A stretch of 64,000 nucleotides of DNA from Bombyx mori (GCF_030269925.1 NC_085133.1:9754001-9818000), one strand, 5' to 3'; counted from the first letter of the stretch, positions 1-11,175 are shown. Program-made: numbers and translations. Notes: generated by a model not told the origin, from the sequence alone.

Positions 1-53
1 ACTTACAATTCCAATTAATTATAGTCGAATTTCGACTACTGTGGGACCACTAG
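1..53 (+). mobile_element. Helitron 3' end (family A), 5' part outside window
   Basis: The segment carries a hairpin (GTAGTCGAATTTCGACTAC-like) followed by TGTGGGACCA and CTAG before a T, which is how Helitrons end (3' hairpin, CTRR, insertion between A and T). The same end recurs in reverse at 278, 4059 and 12992. The element's 5' TC end lies before the window. Confidence 0.7.
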
Positions 54-277
54 TTATTATAAATATACAGTGGTTTTTACGGATGTTCCGTTATAACTAC
101 TGTAGAAAATATATGTACTTAATGGATCGTCGTAGTAGCGCGGCAAAAATAGGCAGGAGGTATATGCACATCGCTCGACACTTGTACAACGGGCTTCTTA
201 ACCATTACGATACGACGACTGCAAAATCGATAGAGGTAATTGTGACCGACCGTATTTGCGTTTAGATTTTCTCTAAA
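54..277. other. Spacer between two facing Helitron ends
   Basis: Positions 64-125 resemble the 5' part of the other Helitron family seen whole at 11411-11651 (shared run CAGTGGTTTTTACGGATGTT). The rest is not recognised. A 74-codon open frame here has no family features and is not called a gene. Confidence 0.4.
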
Positions 278-716
278 CTAGTGGTCCCGCAGTAGTCGAA
301 ATTCGACTATAATTAATTGAAATTATAAGTTGGAACATTATCATGGTTCTATTGTCAAAGACTATTTGTTATACTTCTATAATCACAGATTTCACCAAGA
401 CTACACTTTATACAAATATTAACAAAGACAAACAATATTCTATCTATTCTCAATTTAACCATAGACTTTATGCAATAAGAAAAATTCGACAATAAACAAA
501 TAGTATGCATGCTTGTGTATCAAATACATGGTAGTGTGTGTAATGTTTTCTTTATTGAATTAATGTATCTTTTATGCATTATTTAAAAATAATATTAGCA
601 TTGTGCACTCCTTCTCTATATATTCTCTATAAGTATGGGAAATTTCATTCTACTCCGTCCGCGCAATTTTCGTAAAAAGGGGTACAAAGTTTTTGCTTCA
701 CGTATTAATATATAGA
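278..716 (-). mobile_element. Non-autonomous Helitron, family A
   Basis: Read on the minus strand the element starts with TC in A|TCTATATATTAATACGTGA and ends with the hairpin and CTAG|T. It is about 440 bp with no coding capacity. Close copies lie at 4059-4477 and 12992-13403. Confidence 0.75.
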
Positions 717-1171
717 TAATTAAAACACAATTGTATGCAGTCTAGTAACCAGACTACAAGAAAACTACACAGGAATTCGTGATACCCAAAAAAAAAAACG
801 CCTTTGAATCCGAAAATTGTAAAAACGACTATCCAAAAAACAAAATGGAAGCTACTAAAATTTAGAAATGTAAGAATTATCGTACAAAATGATCTATTTA
901 AAAGTAAATATTTCATAATTCGCACGACTCGTAAATCATTGTAATATGATAACAATAATGTGCTTTACATGATAAACAATAAAACACAATGCGTGTCTCA
1001 TATTTTGGGGTTTCGATAACGATTCCGCTATCGTTCACATTTTTTTATTAAATAATCAAAACGTGATCACTTTTCTGACGTCAATGAAAGGGTAATGGAG
1101 CCGTGCCCTCCTAATTAGAAATTGGCTACTCGCGCCCCCTGTCGTGTGATGATGATACTACGCTACCAGCC
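717..1171. other. AT-rich spacer, nothing recognised
   Basis: It contains homopolymer runs and a short open frame with no family features. The last part precedes the truncated LINE and may include its 5' flank. Confidence 0.4.
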
Positions 1172-2861
1172 AATTTAAGCTGCCGCATCGTTTAAACCCT
1201 TACCAGTCCAACTGATAACAATGTTGGCTACCATCTTAAACGCCGCTATGACGCACTGCATCTTTCCGGCGGTATGGAAAGAAGCAGACGTTATCGGTAT
1301 ACACAAGCCGGGCAAACCGAATAATGAAACCGCTAGTTACCGACCGATTAGTCTCCTCCCAGCGATAGGCAAAATTTACGAACGGCTCCTTCGGAAACGC
1401 CTCTGGGACTTCGTTACCGCGAATAAAGTTCTAATAGACGAGCAGTTTGGATTCCGCGCCAAACACTCGTGCGTACAACAAGTGCACCGCCTCACGGAGC
1501 ACATCTTAATAGGGCTAAATAGGCGTCAACAAATCCCGACCGGCGCCCTCTTCTTCGATGTAGCGAAGGCGTTCGACAAAGTCTGGCACAACGGTTTGTT
1601 CTACAAACTGTACAACATGGGAGTGCCAGACAGACTCGTGCTCATCATACGAGACTTCTTGTCGAACCGTTCGTTTCGATATCGAGTAGAGGGAACTCGT
1701 TCTCGTCCCCGTCATCTGACTGCCGGAGTCCCGCAAGGCTCCGCACTCTCCCCGTTACTATTTAGTTTGTATATCAACGATATACCCCGGTCTCCGAAGA
1801 CCCATCTAGCGCTCTTTGCCGATGACACGGCTATCTACTACTCGTGTAGAAAGATGTCGTTGCTTCATCGGCGACTCCAGATCGCAGTAACCACCATGGG
1901 ACAGTGGTTCCGGAAGTGGCGAATAGACATCAACCCCACGAAAAGCACAGCGGTGCTATTCAAAAGGGGTCGCCCTCCGAATACCACTTCGAGCACCCCA
2001 CTCCCCAATAGGCGCGCAAACACCTCCGCCGTTAGCCCCATCACTCTCTTTGACCAGCCCATACCGTGGGCCTCGAAGGTCAAATACCTAGGCGTCACCC
2101 TCGACAGAGGGATGACATTCCGTCCCCACGTAAAAACGGTACGCGATCGCGCCGCCTTTATTCTAGGACGATTCTACCCAATGCTTTGTAGACGAAGCAA
2201 ACTGTCCCTCCGTAACAAGGTAACCCTCTACAAAACTTGCATACGCCCCGTCATGACGTATGCAAGCGTAGTGTTCGCTCACGCGGCCCGCACCAACTTG
2301 AGACCCCTTCAGGTTATACAATCCCGATTCTGCAGGATAGCCGTCGGAGCACCATGTTTCCAGAGGAACGTGGACATCCACGATGACCTGGAGCTCGACC
2401 CCGTCAGTAAGTATCTACAGTCGGCATCGCTGCGCCACTTTGAGCAGACGGCACGACATGAGAACCCTCTTGTCGTGGCCGCTGGAAACTACATACCCGA
2501 TCCTGTAGACCGAATGGTAAACCGTCGACGTCGCCCAAAGCACGTCATCACGGATCCTCCTGATCCATTAACGGTGCTTTTAGGCAATACAAGCACCGGT
2601 CACCGTCCTCGTCGAACCCGTCGCTTGCGACGAAGGGCTCGACGAGCGAATTAGCCCACAGACACAGCCCACTGAGTTTCTCGCCGGATCTTCTCAGTGG
2701 GTCGCGCTTCCGACCCGGTGGTAGATTCTGCGAAGCACTGCACTTGCCTAGGGTCAGTGTTAGCAATTCTCCGGTTTGAGCCCCGTAAGCTCACCTACAC
2801 AAGCTAGGGTAAGCTGAAATAGCCTCTCAAGGCTATCAGCATAGGTAGAAAAAAAAAAAAG
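1172..2861 (+). mobile_element. 5'-truncated Jockey-type LINE with poly-A tail
   Basis: The copy keeps the reverse transcriptase part of ORF2 (1221-2654), a 3' tail of about 190 bp with the CCCACTGAG...CTCAGTGGG hairpin, and a poly-A run at about 2849-2861. The endonuclease half of ORF2 and any ORF1 are missing, as expected for incomplete target-primed reverse transcription. The left boundary is approximate. Confidence 0.75.
1221..2654 (+). CDS. Reverse transcriptase part of a Jockey-type LINE ORF2
   Basis: This 477-codon frame encodes a non-LTR retrotransposon reverse transcriptase, which copies element RNA at the nicked target. The N-terminal finger is visible as KPGKPNNETASYRPISLLP. Palm motif A is FFDVAKAFDKVWH, motif B is GVPQGSALSPLLFSLYIND, and motif C is FADDTA with the paired catalytic aspartates. 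The thumb follows and the protein ends in an arginine-rich tail ([14 protein letters not shown]). The first ATG only marks where the truncated copy opens; the native protein would begin far upstream with an apurinic-type endonuclease, absent here. No internal stop is present, so the insertion is fairly young. The Jockey clade is judged from motif wording only. A second truncated copy follows directly at 2862. Confidence 0.8.
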   Translation: MLATILNAAMTHCIFPAVWKEADVIGIHKPGKPNNETASYRPISLLPAIGKIYERLLRKRLWDFVTANKVLIDEQFGFRAKHSCVQQVHRLTEHILIGLNRRQQIPTGALFFDVAKAFDKVWHNGLFYKLYNMGVPDRLVLIIRDFLSNRSFRYRVEGTRSRPRHLTAGVPQGSALSPLLFSLYINDIPRSPKTHLALFADDTAIYYSCRKMSLLHRRLQIAVTTMGQWFRKWRIDINPTKSTAVLFKRGRPPNTTSSTPLPNRRANTSAVSPITLFDQPIPWASKVKYLGVTLDRGMTFRPHVKTVRDRAAFILGRFYPMLCRRSKLSLRNKVTLYKTCIRPVMTYASVVFAHAARTNLRPLQVIQSRFCRIAVGAPCFQRNVDIHDDLELDPVSKYLQSASLRHFEQTARHENPLVVAAGNYIPDPVDRMVNRRRRPKHVITDPPDPLTVLLGNTSTGHRPRRTRRLRRRARRAN

Positions 2862-3524
2862 CTAAGCGAAGTAAATTATCCCTTAGAAATAAGATGACAC
2901 TCTACAAAACTTGCATACGCCCCGTCATGAGCACTGCAAGTGTAGTGTTCGCACACACGGCCCGCACTCACTTGAAACCCCTCCAAATAATACAATCCCG
3001 TTTTTGCAGGATAGCTGTCGGAGCCCCGTGGTTCGTCCAGAACGTGGACCTCCATGACGACATGCACCTAGAGTCCATCATTAAGAATCTAAAGTCGGCA
3101 TCAGTGCGCCACTTCGAAAAAGCGGCACGACACAAGAACCTTCTTATCGTGGCCACCGGTAACTACATTCCCGATCCTGCGGACCGAATGATAAACAGTC
3201 GACATCGCCCTAAAACCGTCATTTCGGATTCACCCGATCCACTCACGGTGCTTTTAGGTACTCCAAACACCGCTCATCGTTCTCGTCGAACACGTCGCTC
3301 GCGACGAAGGACTCGGCGAGTAAATTAACCCACAGACACAGCCCACTGAGTTTCTCGCCGGATCTTCTCAGTGGGTCGCTTTTCCGATCCGGTGGTAGAT
3401 TCTGCGAAACACAGCTCTTGCTAGGGTTAGTGTTAGCAACGTCGTCAGGTTTAATCCCCGTGAGTTCACCTACTAGTTAAGGCTACGCTGAAATGGTCTC
3501 TCAAGATCTTAGGTAGAAAAAAAG
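2862..3524 (+). mobile_element. Second 5'-truncated copy of the same LINE, in tandem
   Basis: It starts in the thumb region (frame 2894-3328, from MTLYKTCIRPVM), runs through the same arginine-rich C-terminus and repeats the hairpin-bearing 3' tail, ending in a short A-run at about 3512-3523. It abuts the poly-A of the copy before it. It differs from that copy at many codons (for example RRTRRSRRRTRRVN), so this is not a recent local duplication. Confidence 0.75.
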
Positions 3525-3589
3525 ACTTCCGAAGGCAGCCAAGGTTGTTGGCAGTCTCCAAGAACAAGTTATCACTTAACCTCGATTTT

Positions 3590-3800
3590 GTTTTTCTTTT
3601 TTTCTATAGTTTGTAGGTAGACGAGCATACGGCCCACCTGAAGGTAAACGGCTACCATCGCTCATGGACGTAAGCAATGCCAGGGGCATAGCCAAACCGC
3701 TGCCTACCATTGAGTACTCTCCGCAAGCCTCGCTTGAAGAAGCTCATGAATGCCAACGAATGACCAACCAATGGATGATCACATGCCATGCCAGTCTATA
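3590..3800 (-). mobile_element. BMC1-type LINE 3' end, degenerate
   Basis: Minus-strand reading gives the tail GTAGGCAGCGGTTTGGC... through GGGCCGTATGCTCGTCTACC and a T-run at 3590-3603. The part above about 3700 resembles the LINE C-terminus seen at 26468-26737. The frame on the + strand here is a chance opening. Confidence 0.6.
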
Positions 3801-4058
3801 CAAAAATGACAGGTACTTAGAGAGAAAAAAATTACTAAATACAAATAAATTTGGTCAGTTTGTCCATACGCGAATCTGTGATTTTTAAGAGAAACACAAA
3901 CTAATCATCTTATGCAAACTTTATGGCTTGATTTACCCATTGTAAGACGCCCTGTATAAGTAAGTATAGAGGTATGCATTTACAATTAAACGTATGTAGG
4001 TATGACCTAGCTGAAATGAATATGCTTTCTGTGTTTTTCCCTTGCCTTTTAATTATTA

Positions 4059-4477
4059 CTAGTGGTCCCGCAGTAGTCGAAATTCGACTATAATTAATTG
4101 GAATTGTATAATAAGTTTGTACACTATTATTATTGAATTTTATACTTCTATAATCACAAATTTCGCCAAGACTACACTATAAAAAAATATTAATAAAGAC
4201 AAACAATATTTAATCTATTCTCAATTTGACCACAGACGTCAAGAACAAAAGTTTGACAATAAATGTATGCATGCGTGTGTGTGTCAAATATATGGTATGT
4301 AGTGTGTTTAATGTTTTCTTTAATGATTTAATGTATCGTTTATGCATTATTTTAAAAAAAATTTGCATTGTGCACTTCTTCTATACTCTCTATAAGTGTG
4401 GAAAATTTCATACTCCTCCGTCCGCGCAATTTTCATAAAAAGGGATACAAAGTTTTTCCTTCACGTTAATATATAGA
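4059..4477 (-). mobile_element. Non-autonomous Helitron, family A
   Basis: Intact ends are seen: CTAG plus hairpin at 4059-4091 and TC at 4476-4477 on the minus strand, inserted between A and T. There is no transposase frame. Confidence 0.75.
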
Positions 4478-4509
4478 TTTTTCTAATGCACTAATTACTT
4501 TTAGTTATG

Positions 4510-4631
4510 GTAGGCAGCGGCTTGGCTCTGCCCCTGGCATTGCTGAAGTCCATGGGCGACGGTAACCACTCACCATCAGGTGGGCCGTATGCCCGTCTGC
4601 CTACAAAGGCAATAAAAAAAAAAAAAAAAAA
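4510..4631 (+). mobile_element. BMC1-type LINE 3' tail
   Basis: The tail runs from GTAGGCAGCGGCTTGGCTCT through ACCATCAGGTGGGCCGTATG to a poly-A of about 15 bases. It is a short 5'-truncated insertion. Confidence 0.7.
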
Positions 4632-4795
4632 ATTAGTTTGCGACTTTATCGTAATCATTTCAAATTAGCATTCTAGTCATATGTACTGTTACCTTGTTAC
4701 AGATGTATCGAGGTAGCGCATACGAACACTGAATATTCCTTGAATACGATCTTGTGTCTCTGATTACGCAATTCCGTCTCACTTTGACGACGTAT

Positions 4796-4832
4796 TCTAT
4801 ATTATTAATACGCGAAGCAAAAACTTTGTATT
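4796..4832 (+). mobile_element. Fragment of Helitron family A 5' end
   Basis: CTATATTATTAATACGCGAA and the following AGCAAAAACTTTGTA match the 5' end of the family A Helitrons. The fragment is joined directly to a Bm1. Confidence 0.5.
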
Positions 4833-5069
4833 TTTTAATGCTTAGATAGGTAGACGAACTCACAGCCCACCTGGTGTTAAGTGGTTACTGGAGCCCATAG
4901 ACATCTACAACGTAAATGCGCCACCCACCTTGAGATATGAGTTCTATGGTCTTAGTATAGTTAAAACGGCCCCACCCTTCAAATAAAAACGCATTACTTA
5001 CTGCCTTACCGCAAAAATAGACGGGGTAGTGTTACCTACCCGTACGGAGTCACAAGAGGTCCTACCAAC
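4833..5069 (-). mobile_element. Bm1 SINE, 5'-truncated
   Basis: The reverse Bm1 tail (TTAATGCTTAGATAGGTAGA) runs through to GAGGTCCTACCA. The tRNA-like head is absent. Several small deletions mark it as old. Confidence 0.8.
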
Positions 5070-6407
5070 ACTTCGATCAACAATAGTAACTAGATAAAGG
5101 GATACGTACAAAATTAAAGCAAAAACTGTCCGCGTGAATATATACTTATATAGCTACATTCGTTTACTAACAAACGGAGAAAAAAGTTTTGAAACACTTT
5201 TACTTTCAAACTAATAACAACTATGGCACCTAGTAATAAAGTCACAAATCTCCAAAACATTATCTAATACTTACGATCATTCGTCACATAAAACGAGCAA
5301 AGCAATAAATTACTCCTGTCACTTACCAATAAAAAGACATATTTTAAACAACTTTTAATGTTAAATCAATCTTAAGGTGCAACAAATAAAGTAACTTTTC
5401 CCTTAATTGCTCTGAGAACTAACATCGTTTTGCTTTATTTATTTTTGCTTCTTGAAATGCCGATTTCTATTTACTACAGGAGGTAAGGGAGTCGCGCTTA
5501 ACACTAAAATAATTTATTAATGAATTAAAGTAAAAGTTTAGTTGTTTACTTTTTATGTTTTGGAAATGTATGTTTGTTAGTATCTATACATTACTTATTA
5601 TTTTATTAGCGTTACGTTTTTGTGTAATATATATTTTTAAGTTTTCGCGACCAGTGCACATAATAAAACAACGTTTAAACGGTTTCAAGCGTGGTATTTT
5701 TATTACAATGTTTCGGCCACATTTCAGTAGCCGTGAGCACGGAAGGCAAAGATGTCCAGTGTCAATAAGCGGAGTTCTTAGCTGGCTTATAAAAGTCATC
5801 TCTTGTTTCTCTGGCGACAATCGAGATCCATTCTGCACACGTGATTGCTAGGAAAGCTAAAATAAAAATGGAAAGCTAAGTATCTAATGAGAGTCCAACA
5901 AACAGACACAAAAGCAGCATTAACCAATTTTAACCAACTAATTTTGAAGTGCTGCTAACAAATTTTAAAAAATTATTACAACACAAATCTACTCCATGCA
6001 TTTACTGTTCTGTTAAGCAAAAGTTTGTCCATGTGTTGGCCGAGACTTGGCCAACATTTGTAGCGGTGGTTAAAAATCGGTAATTTTGTTCAAAATTTAA
6101 TATTATTTATAAGTTTAAAGCTTACAATATAGTTTATACTTCATGTACTTACCGAAAGTAAGATACTCCGGCCGTTAAATTGCTTTTTCGGGCCTTATTT
6201 TTGCAACTTTTGAATACACACTGCGGTATTGTGAGACGGGTTGACATTGGCTGTGTTTGAAGTGAACTAAACAAAATAAGAGCTCACATTTCAAGTGCGC
6301 TGTTATTTGACGAGACGGATTTTATGCACCGACCCGAAATCTAGTTACTATTGTTGATCGAAGTACCAACAGTAATTACACAAATTATAATTTATAATCA
6401 ATCCATT
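5070..6407. other. AT-rich intergenic stretch, no gene recognised
   Basis: An open frame at 5555-5851 (98 codons, hydrophobic N-terminus) is overlapped by an 84-codon frame on the other strand and has no family features. It is not called a gene. Confidence 0.4.
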
Positions 6408-6801
6408 TTTACGAAAATTGCAGGGACGGAGGAATATGATATTTCCCACACTTATAGAAAATATAGAGAAGGAATACAGAATTCTATTTTTTTTTTAATT
6501 ATGCTTAAAAAATAAATTAAATCAACAAAGAAAACATTACACATACTACCATGCATTTGATACAACACATACATATAATTATATCTTTGTTTATTATCAA
6601 ATGTCAAACTTTTATTATTGTTTAAAATCTGTGGTAAAATTTAGAATAGATTAATATTGTTTTTGTTTAATATTATTTGTCTATAGTGTAGCCTTGGCGA
6701 TATCTGTGATTAAAGATGTAAAGTCTTTGACAATAGAGCCATAGTAATGTTCGAACTTATAATTTAAATTATAATTATTTCGATTACTAGGCGACCACTA
6801 G
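6408..6801 (+). mobile_element. Helitron family A, 5' end lost, degenerate
   Basis: It is collinear with family A from TTTTTACGAAAATTGCAGGG to the terminal CGACCACTAG. The end hairpin is partly eroded and the TC start is missing. Confidence 0.6.
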
Positions 6802-6883
6802 TATATATAATTATTTAAAATTAGGAACAAAATATCACGCATTGTCGTTCGGCCCCAATTTAGGAAATATAATTAAATTTAAA

Positions 6884-7262
6884 TTTAGGAAACCTGGACG
6901 CTGACGGCGGGGCTGCCCATAAGTTAAGAGTTGCACAGCGGGCGATGGAGAGAGCTATGCTCGGTATCTCTCTAAGGGACAAAATCCGGAACGAAGAAAT
7001 TCGACAGAGGACTAAAGTCGACGGCTAAAGTGGCAATGGGCCGGTCACATATGTCGAGCCAACGACGCAGGGTGGCGGAGGAAAGTTTCGAATGAAGGCC
7101 ACGGATGGGTACCAGGAGCGTGGGGCGTCCTCCAACCAGGTGGACCGACGACTTAGTGCGCACGGCGGGAAGTCGTTGGATGTGGAAGGCGGAGGACCGC
7201 ATTCTGTGGAAGGCATTGGGAAAGGCCTATGTCCAGCAGTGAGCAGATAAACGCTGATGATG
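6884..7262 (+). pseudogene. RTE-type LINE ORF C-terminus, frameshifted
   Basis: The + strand encodes RVAQRAMERAMLGISLRDKI then RNEEIRQRTKV, and after a frame change KWQWAGHICRAND. This is the C-terminal signature of RTE/BovB-like endonuclease-reverse transcriptase proteins. It ends in a short ATGATGATG repeat at about 7254-7266, typical of this clade's 3' end. At least one frameshift and a stop make it dead. Confidence 0.65.
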
Positions 7263-7378
7263 ATGATGTATTATGGGTACCAAAGACTAATAAACATACT
7301 TATTTACGTTTAAGTATATACATTGTAATGAACGCGCCGGAATGGAGCTTAACGTCAACTGTCATGAAGCGTTTTTAC

Positions 7379-7619
7379 GGTGGTAGGACCTCTTGCGAGT
7401 CCGCGCGGGTAGGTACCACCACCCTGCCTATTTCTGCCGTGAAGCAGTAATGCGTTTCGGTTTGAAGGGTGGGGCAGCCGTTGTAACTATGCTGAGACCT
7501 TAGAACTCATATCTCAAGGTGGGTGGCGCATTTACGTTGTAGATGTCTATGGGCTCTAGTGACCACTTAACAACCAGGTGGGCTGTGAGCTCGCCCACAC
7601 ATCTAAGCAATAAAATAAA
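7379..7619 (+). mobile_element. Bm1 SINE, 5'-truncated
   Basis: GGTGGTAGGACCTCTTGCGA through GGTGGGTGGCGCATTTACGT to AAGCAATAAAATAAAG. Confidence 0.85.
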
Positions 7620-7904
7620 GCGTCCTTCTGGTTTTCACCGCCTTTTGGGGAACACATCAAAATGCTCCAACGTTACATTTATTTGCATTAATTCAGTTAT
7701 GTACTTGTGTGGTGTTAAAATAAAGGATTAAATAAAGGATTGATAAGTTGCGGTGTTTGTCTATTACACTTTTACATACTTAAATAGTTAATACTGAATG
7801 GATGAATGAATGGTAAATTATATAATATTATAATATCTTGCACTGCACTAAATTTCGCATGTCAAATAATGACAAAGCATACACGCTGCTTTTAACTTGT
7901 AAAA

Positions 7905-8105
7905 TGTAATAACTCATTTTCACTATGCTTGGCGAATAAATGATTTCTTTCTTTCTTTCTTTCTTTCTATACACACCCCGATAAAGGACTAACAAATCAG
8001 TTCCTCACTCAGTGTTTGCGCGATGTGGGCATCGAACCCACGACTGTCGGCGCAACGTTCAGGGCCGCTGACTACTCCATCACCGAGTCAGTCAGTTGTT
8101 CATAC
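7905..8105 (-). mobile_element. tRNA-derived SINE-like repeat with (TTTC)n tail
   Basis: On the minus strand GGGTTCGATGCCCACATC resembles a tRNA B-box, and the tail end holds a (TTTC)n run at about 7945-7968. It is not a tRNA gene because no cloverleaf closes around it. It is a different family from Bm1. Confidence 0.5.
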
Positions 8106-8537
8106 GAAGCATCCTGATCGATGTGACGTCAAAAAGCAAAATTTGTTAGGCACTGCCATAGCAAACGGCGTTGGTATTAATACATTCATACCAAGTCACG
8201 CACCAAGCTGATATAATATAATTAGGCTGTTTTTTTTAAGCAAAACTTCTTTACGCGCGTTGAAAGTAAAATGTAACTCGCGAGAGATTCGTTACGGCTA
8301 GAGAGAAAAAATACAATATAAGAAGAGCTAGAGTGAGAAAATAGACAGAGCGTCTCGCGAACCACTCAGCCGTGGAGAGAGGGAGAAAGCGTGCTAGGTC
8401 GTTTCTCTTATACACAGCATTCCCTATTACGAGAGAAATTTGATTTAAGGATGAATAATGAAGAAAATCGCAATACTACATACACGCCGCAAAAGAAGTT
8501 TTCCTTTCACATCCACAAGTAAAAGGCGCACATTTCT

Positions 8538-8911
8538 AATGAATTTTCTAATGAAATACGTACTTAACAAATGTCCACGATTGACTTCCACGGTGAAGGA
8601 ATAACACCGTGTAATAAAAATCAAACCCGCAAAATTATAATTTGCGTAATCACTGGTGGTAGGACCTCTTGGGAGTCCGCACGGGTAGGTACCACCATCC
8701 CGCCTATTTCTGCCGTGAAGCAGCAATGCGTTTCGGTTCGAAGGGTGGGGTAGTCGTTGTAACTATACTGAGACCTTAGAACTTATATCTCGAGGTGGGT
8801 GGCGCATTTACGTTGTAGATGTCTATGGGCTCCAGTAACCACTTAACATCAGGTGGGCTGTGAGCTCGTCCATCCAACTAAGCAATAAATAAATAAAAAA
8901 AAAAAAAAAAA
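8538..8911 (+). mobile_element. Bm1 SINE, lacking only the tRNA-like head
   Basis: It begins in the body region (CTAATGAAATACGTACTTAA) and runs to AAGCAATAAATAAATAAA plus a long poly-A. Confidence 0.85.
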
Positions 8912-9097
8912 CATTTTTTTTAATTCTTGTCTTTACAATCGAATCATATGAAATTCATTTTACATATCCCCTCCCCCGAACTCACCCCACGATCGCGTCC
9001 TGGCACCGTTGCATGGCTACAAAGTACAAACACTGTATTCAATAATGAGGTCATGGGCATTTGAAAACAAACATAATAGTATAGGACAATTCTTAAG

Positions 9098-9293
9098 TTT
9101 TTTTTTATTGCTTAGATGGGTGGACGAGCTCACAGCCCACCTGATGTTAAGTGACTACTGGAACCCGTAGACATTTACAACGTAAATGCGCCACCCACCT
9201 TGAGAATAAGTTCTAAGGTCTCAAGTATAGTTACAACGGCTGCCCCACACTTCAAACCGAAACGCATTAGTGCTTCACGGCAGAAATAGGCAG
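9098..9293 (-). mobile_element. Bm1 SINE, 5'-truncated
   Basis: Reverse Bm1 from TTTTTTATTGCTTAGATGGG to GGCAGAAATAGGCAG, followed by unrelated sequence. Confidence 0.85.
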
Positions 9294-9440
9294 ATTTTTT
9301 ATTTTTTCCCATAGATCTAGTGGTAGTGTCGTTGACTATAGAATTCTTATACTGGTCATGGTGTTTTTGATTTAGTTATTTGTTATTGGGAGGCTACTCT
9401 TTTTCTTCTGACTTGTTGTGGGCTCTTATATTGTGTATCT

Positions 9441-9613
9441 GTCTGCTTAGTGCGAGTTTTTTAACGTTCTCGATTGCGTAAAAGTTAACTCAAATTTGTA
9501 TGGAGTTGGAACAGCGCCCCTGGCGGCAAATGAAGGGAAGCAGTTCCAACTCCATACAAATTTGCGTTAACTTTTACGCGATCGAGAACGTTAAAAAACT
9601 CGCACTAAGCACA
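9441..9613. mobile_element. Foldback MITE (GTGCTTAGTGCGAG family)
   Basis: The whole element is a near-perfect palindrome. TGCTTAGTGCGAGTTTTTTA, AACGTTCTCGATTGCGTAAA and AGTTAACTCAAATTTGTATG on the left are mirrored on the right, around a centre containing CAGCGCCCCTGGCGGC. Other copies are at 14901, 17191, 22556 (half), 41399 and 61641. Confidence 0.75.
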
Positions 9614-10497
9614 TCCGTATCTATGACAGAGAAGACAAGAAATTATTAGCTCGAAGGTGTTGATTAAAAAACATATATATGCTTATGCTTTTGTTCAACA
9701 TTTGATTCGACTATTATCAAAGCCGGCAATGTGACTTTTGGACAATTATTGGTAAATCAGAAAAACGAATTATTGACTTTGTATTCCATTGGCAGTCACA
9801 AAACTCTTCTGAACGACGTCTTAGATAAATAACAGGTTAAGTATTAACCTTTATTTAATGCAGGTTTTGAACCGTATTCTTTGAAGGAGACGATTATATT
9901 CAAATCAATCTGTATTGACATATCAATAACATTTTTTTGTCCAAATGCACAGATTGCCACCTTAGATAATAGACGACTCATTTGCAAGCGACTTTTTTGT
10001 ACCTAACTTCGATACTAATAAGTTTAAATTATATTATCACACGCTACTTTTTTTATCAGATTAAATAGCACGTCATCTTTTGATTCCTCTCACCAGCTAC
10101 AGTATAAATCACGAAATATTAGACGTATAATACGTTTTCAATTCAATTTACAATTACGTAAAATATCAAAGCGATGACGTAACCGCATATTAAACGCGAG
10201 CCATTTAGAAGTTTAAATAATAACCCCAAAACTAAACCTTGATGTATGTAAATATCGTTCGGTTAGAATGGAAGTGGCTTAATTAAAAGTTAAAAGACAA
10301 AATTAGTTTTTTATACTCTGAATTACGCTTATAGATGTATTCTATCAGTTTACAAACAATTTTCTTTTAAAATTAAAAAAGAAATTTCAATTTTACTTAC
10401 GAAAAGAACAAAGTAAACTTTTCGTCACATTTAAATGAAGCGCACACCTTAAACTTTAAGGTATGCGCTTTAAGGTTTAAATTATTTAAACTATTTT
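9614..10497. other. AT-rich intergenic stretch
   Basis: No gene is recognised. A local inverted repeat at about 10439-10471 (AAGCGCACACCTTAAA against TTTAAGGTATGCGCTT) lies just before a Bm1. Confidence 0.4.
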
Positions 10498-10748
10498 ACT
10501 GGTGGTAGGACCTCTTGTGAGTCCGCACGGTTATGTACCTCCACCCCGCCTATTTCTGCCGTGAAGCAGTAATGCGTTTCGGTTTGAAGGGTGGGGCAGC
10601 CGTTGTAACTATACTTGAGACCTTAGAATTTATCCTCAAGGTGGGTGGCGCATTTACGTTGTAGATGTCCTTGGATTCGAGTAGCCACTTAACACCAGGT
10701 GAGCTGTGAGCTCGTCCAACCATCTAAGCAATAAAATAAAAATAAAAT
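10498..10748 (+). mobile_element. Bm1 SINE, 5'-truncated
   Basis: ACTGGTGGTAGGACCTCTTG to AAGCAATAAAATAAAAATAA, with consensus-like middle blocks. Confidence 0.85.
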
Positions 10749-11175
10749 ATTAACATCAAAACTGATAAATAAAAATACTTCAATTACATTTTAGGTGCTC
10801 ACCAAAAAACCAAAAATTTTGGATTAAGCCATTTCAATTTTAAAGGAGCGATATAATAATATGTTCTGTGTACTGTGTAGTCTTGAAATTCATTCCCGTT
10901 CAAGGCTAGGTCGAGAACGGCCGCGTCCTCACTCGACGGCTTAAGACTGAAATTTTTAAACATCGATTATATTTATTTACGTAAATCGATTTAAACGCCA
11001 AATTTGCTTCCCCTCACTAACTAATCGAGTCGATTTATTTTCGTGCTCAATAATCAGTATGGTTCGATAAGAATATGGTTTCGGTAATGCCTATCGTTTT
11101 TTTAATTAATTAACACACGGTCATTATTGTTATGTGAATTTTTTTAGTGTCGTTTTTTTTTTTAAATATAATAAT

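Noticed and set aside
5555..5851. 98-codon frame with hydrophobic start, possible secreted peptide
   Set aside because: It lacks splice or promoter context, is matched by an equally long frame on the other strand, and shows no family features.
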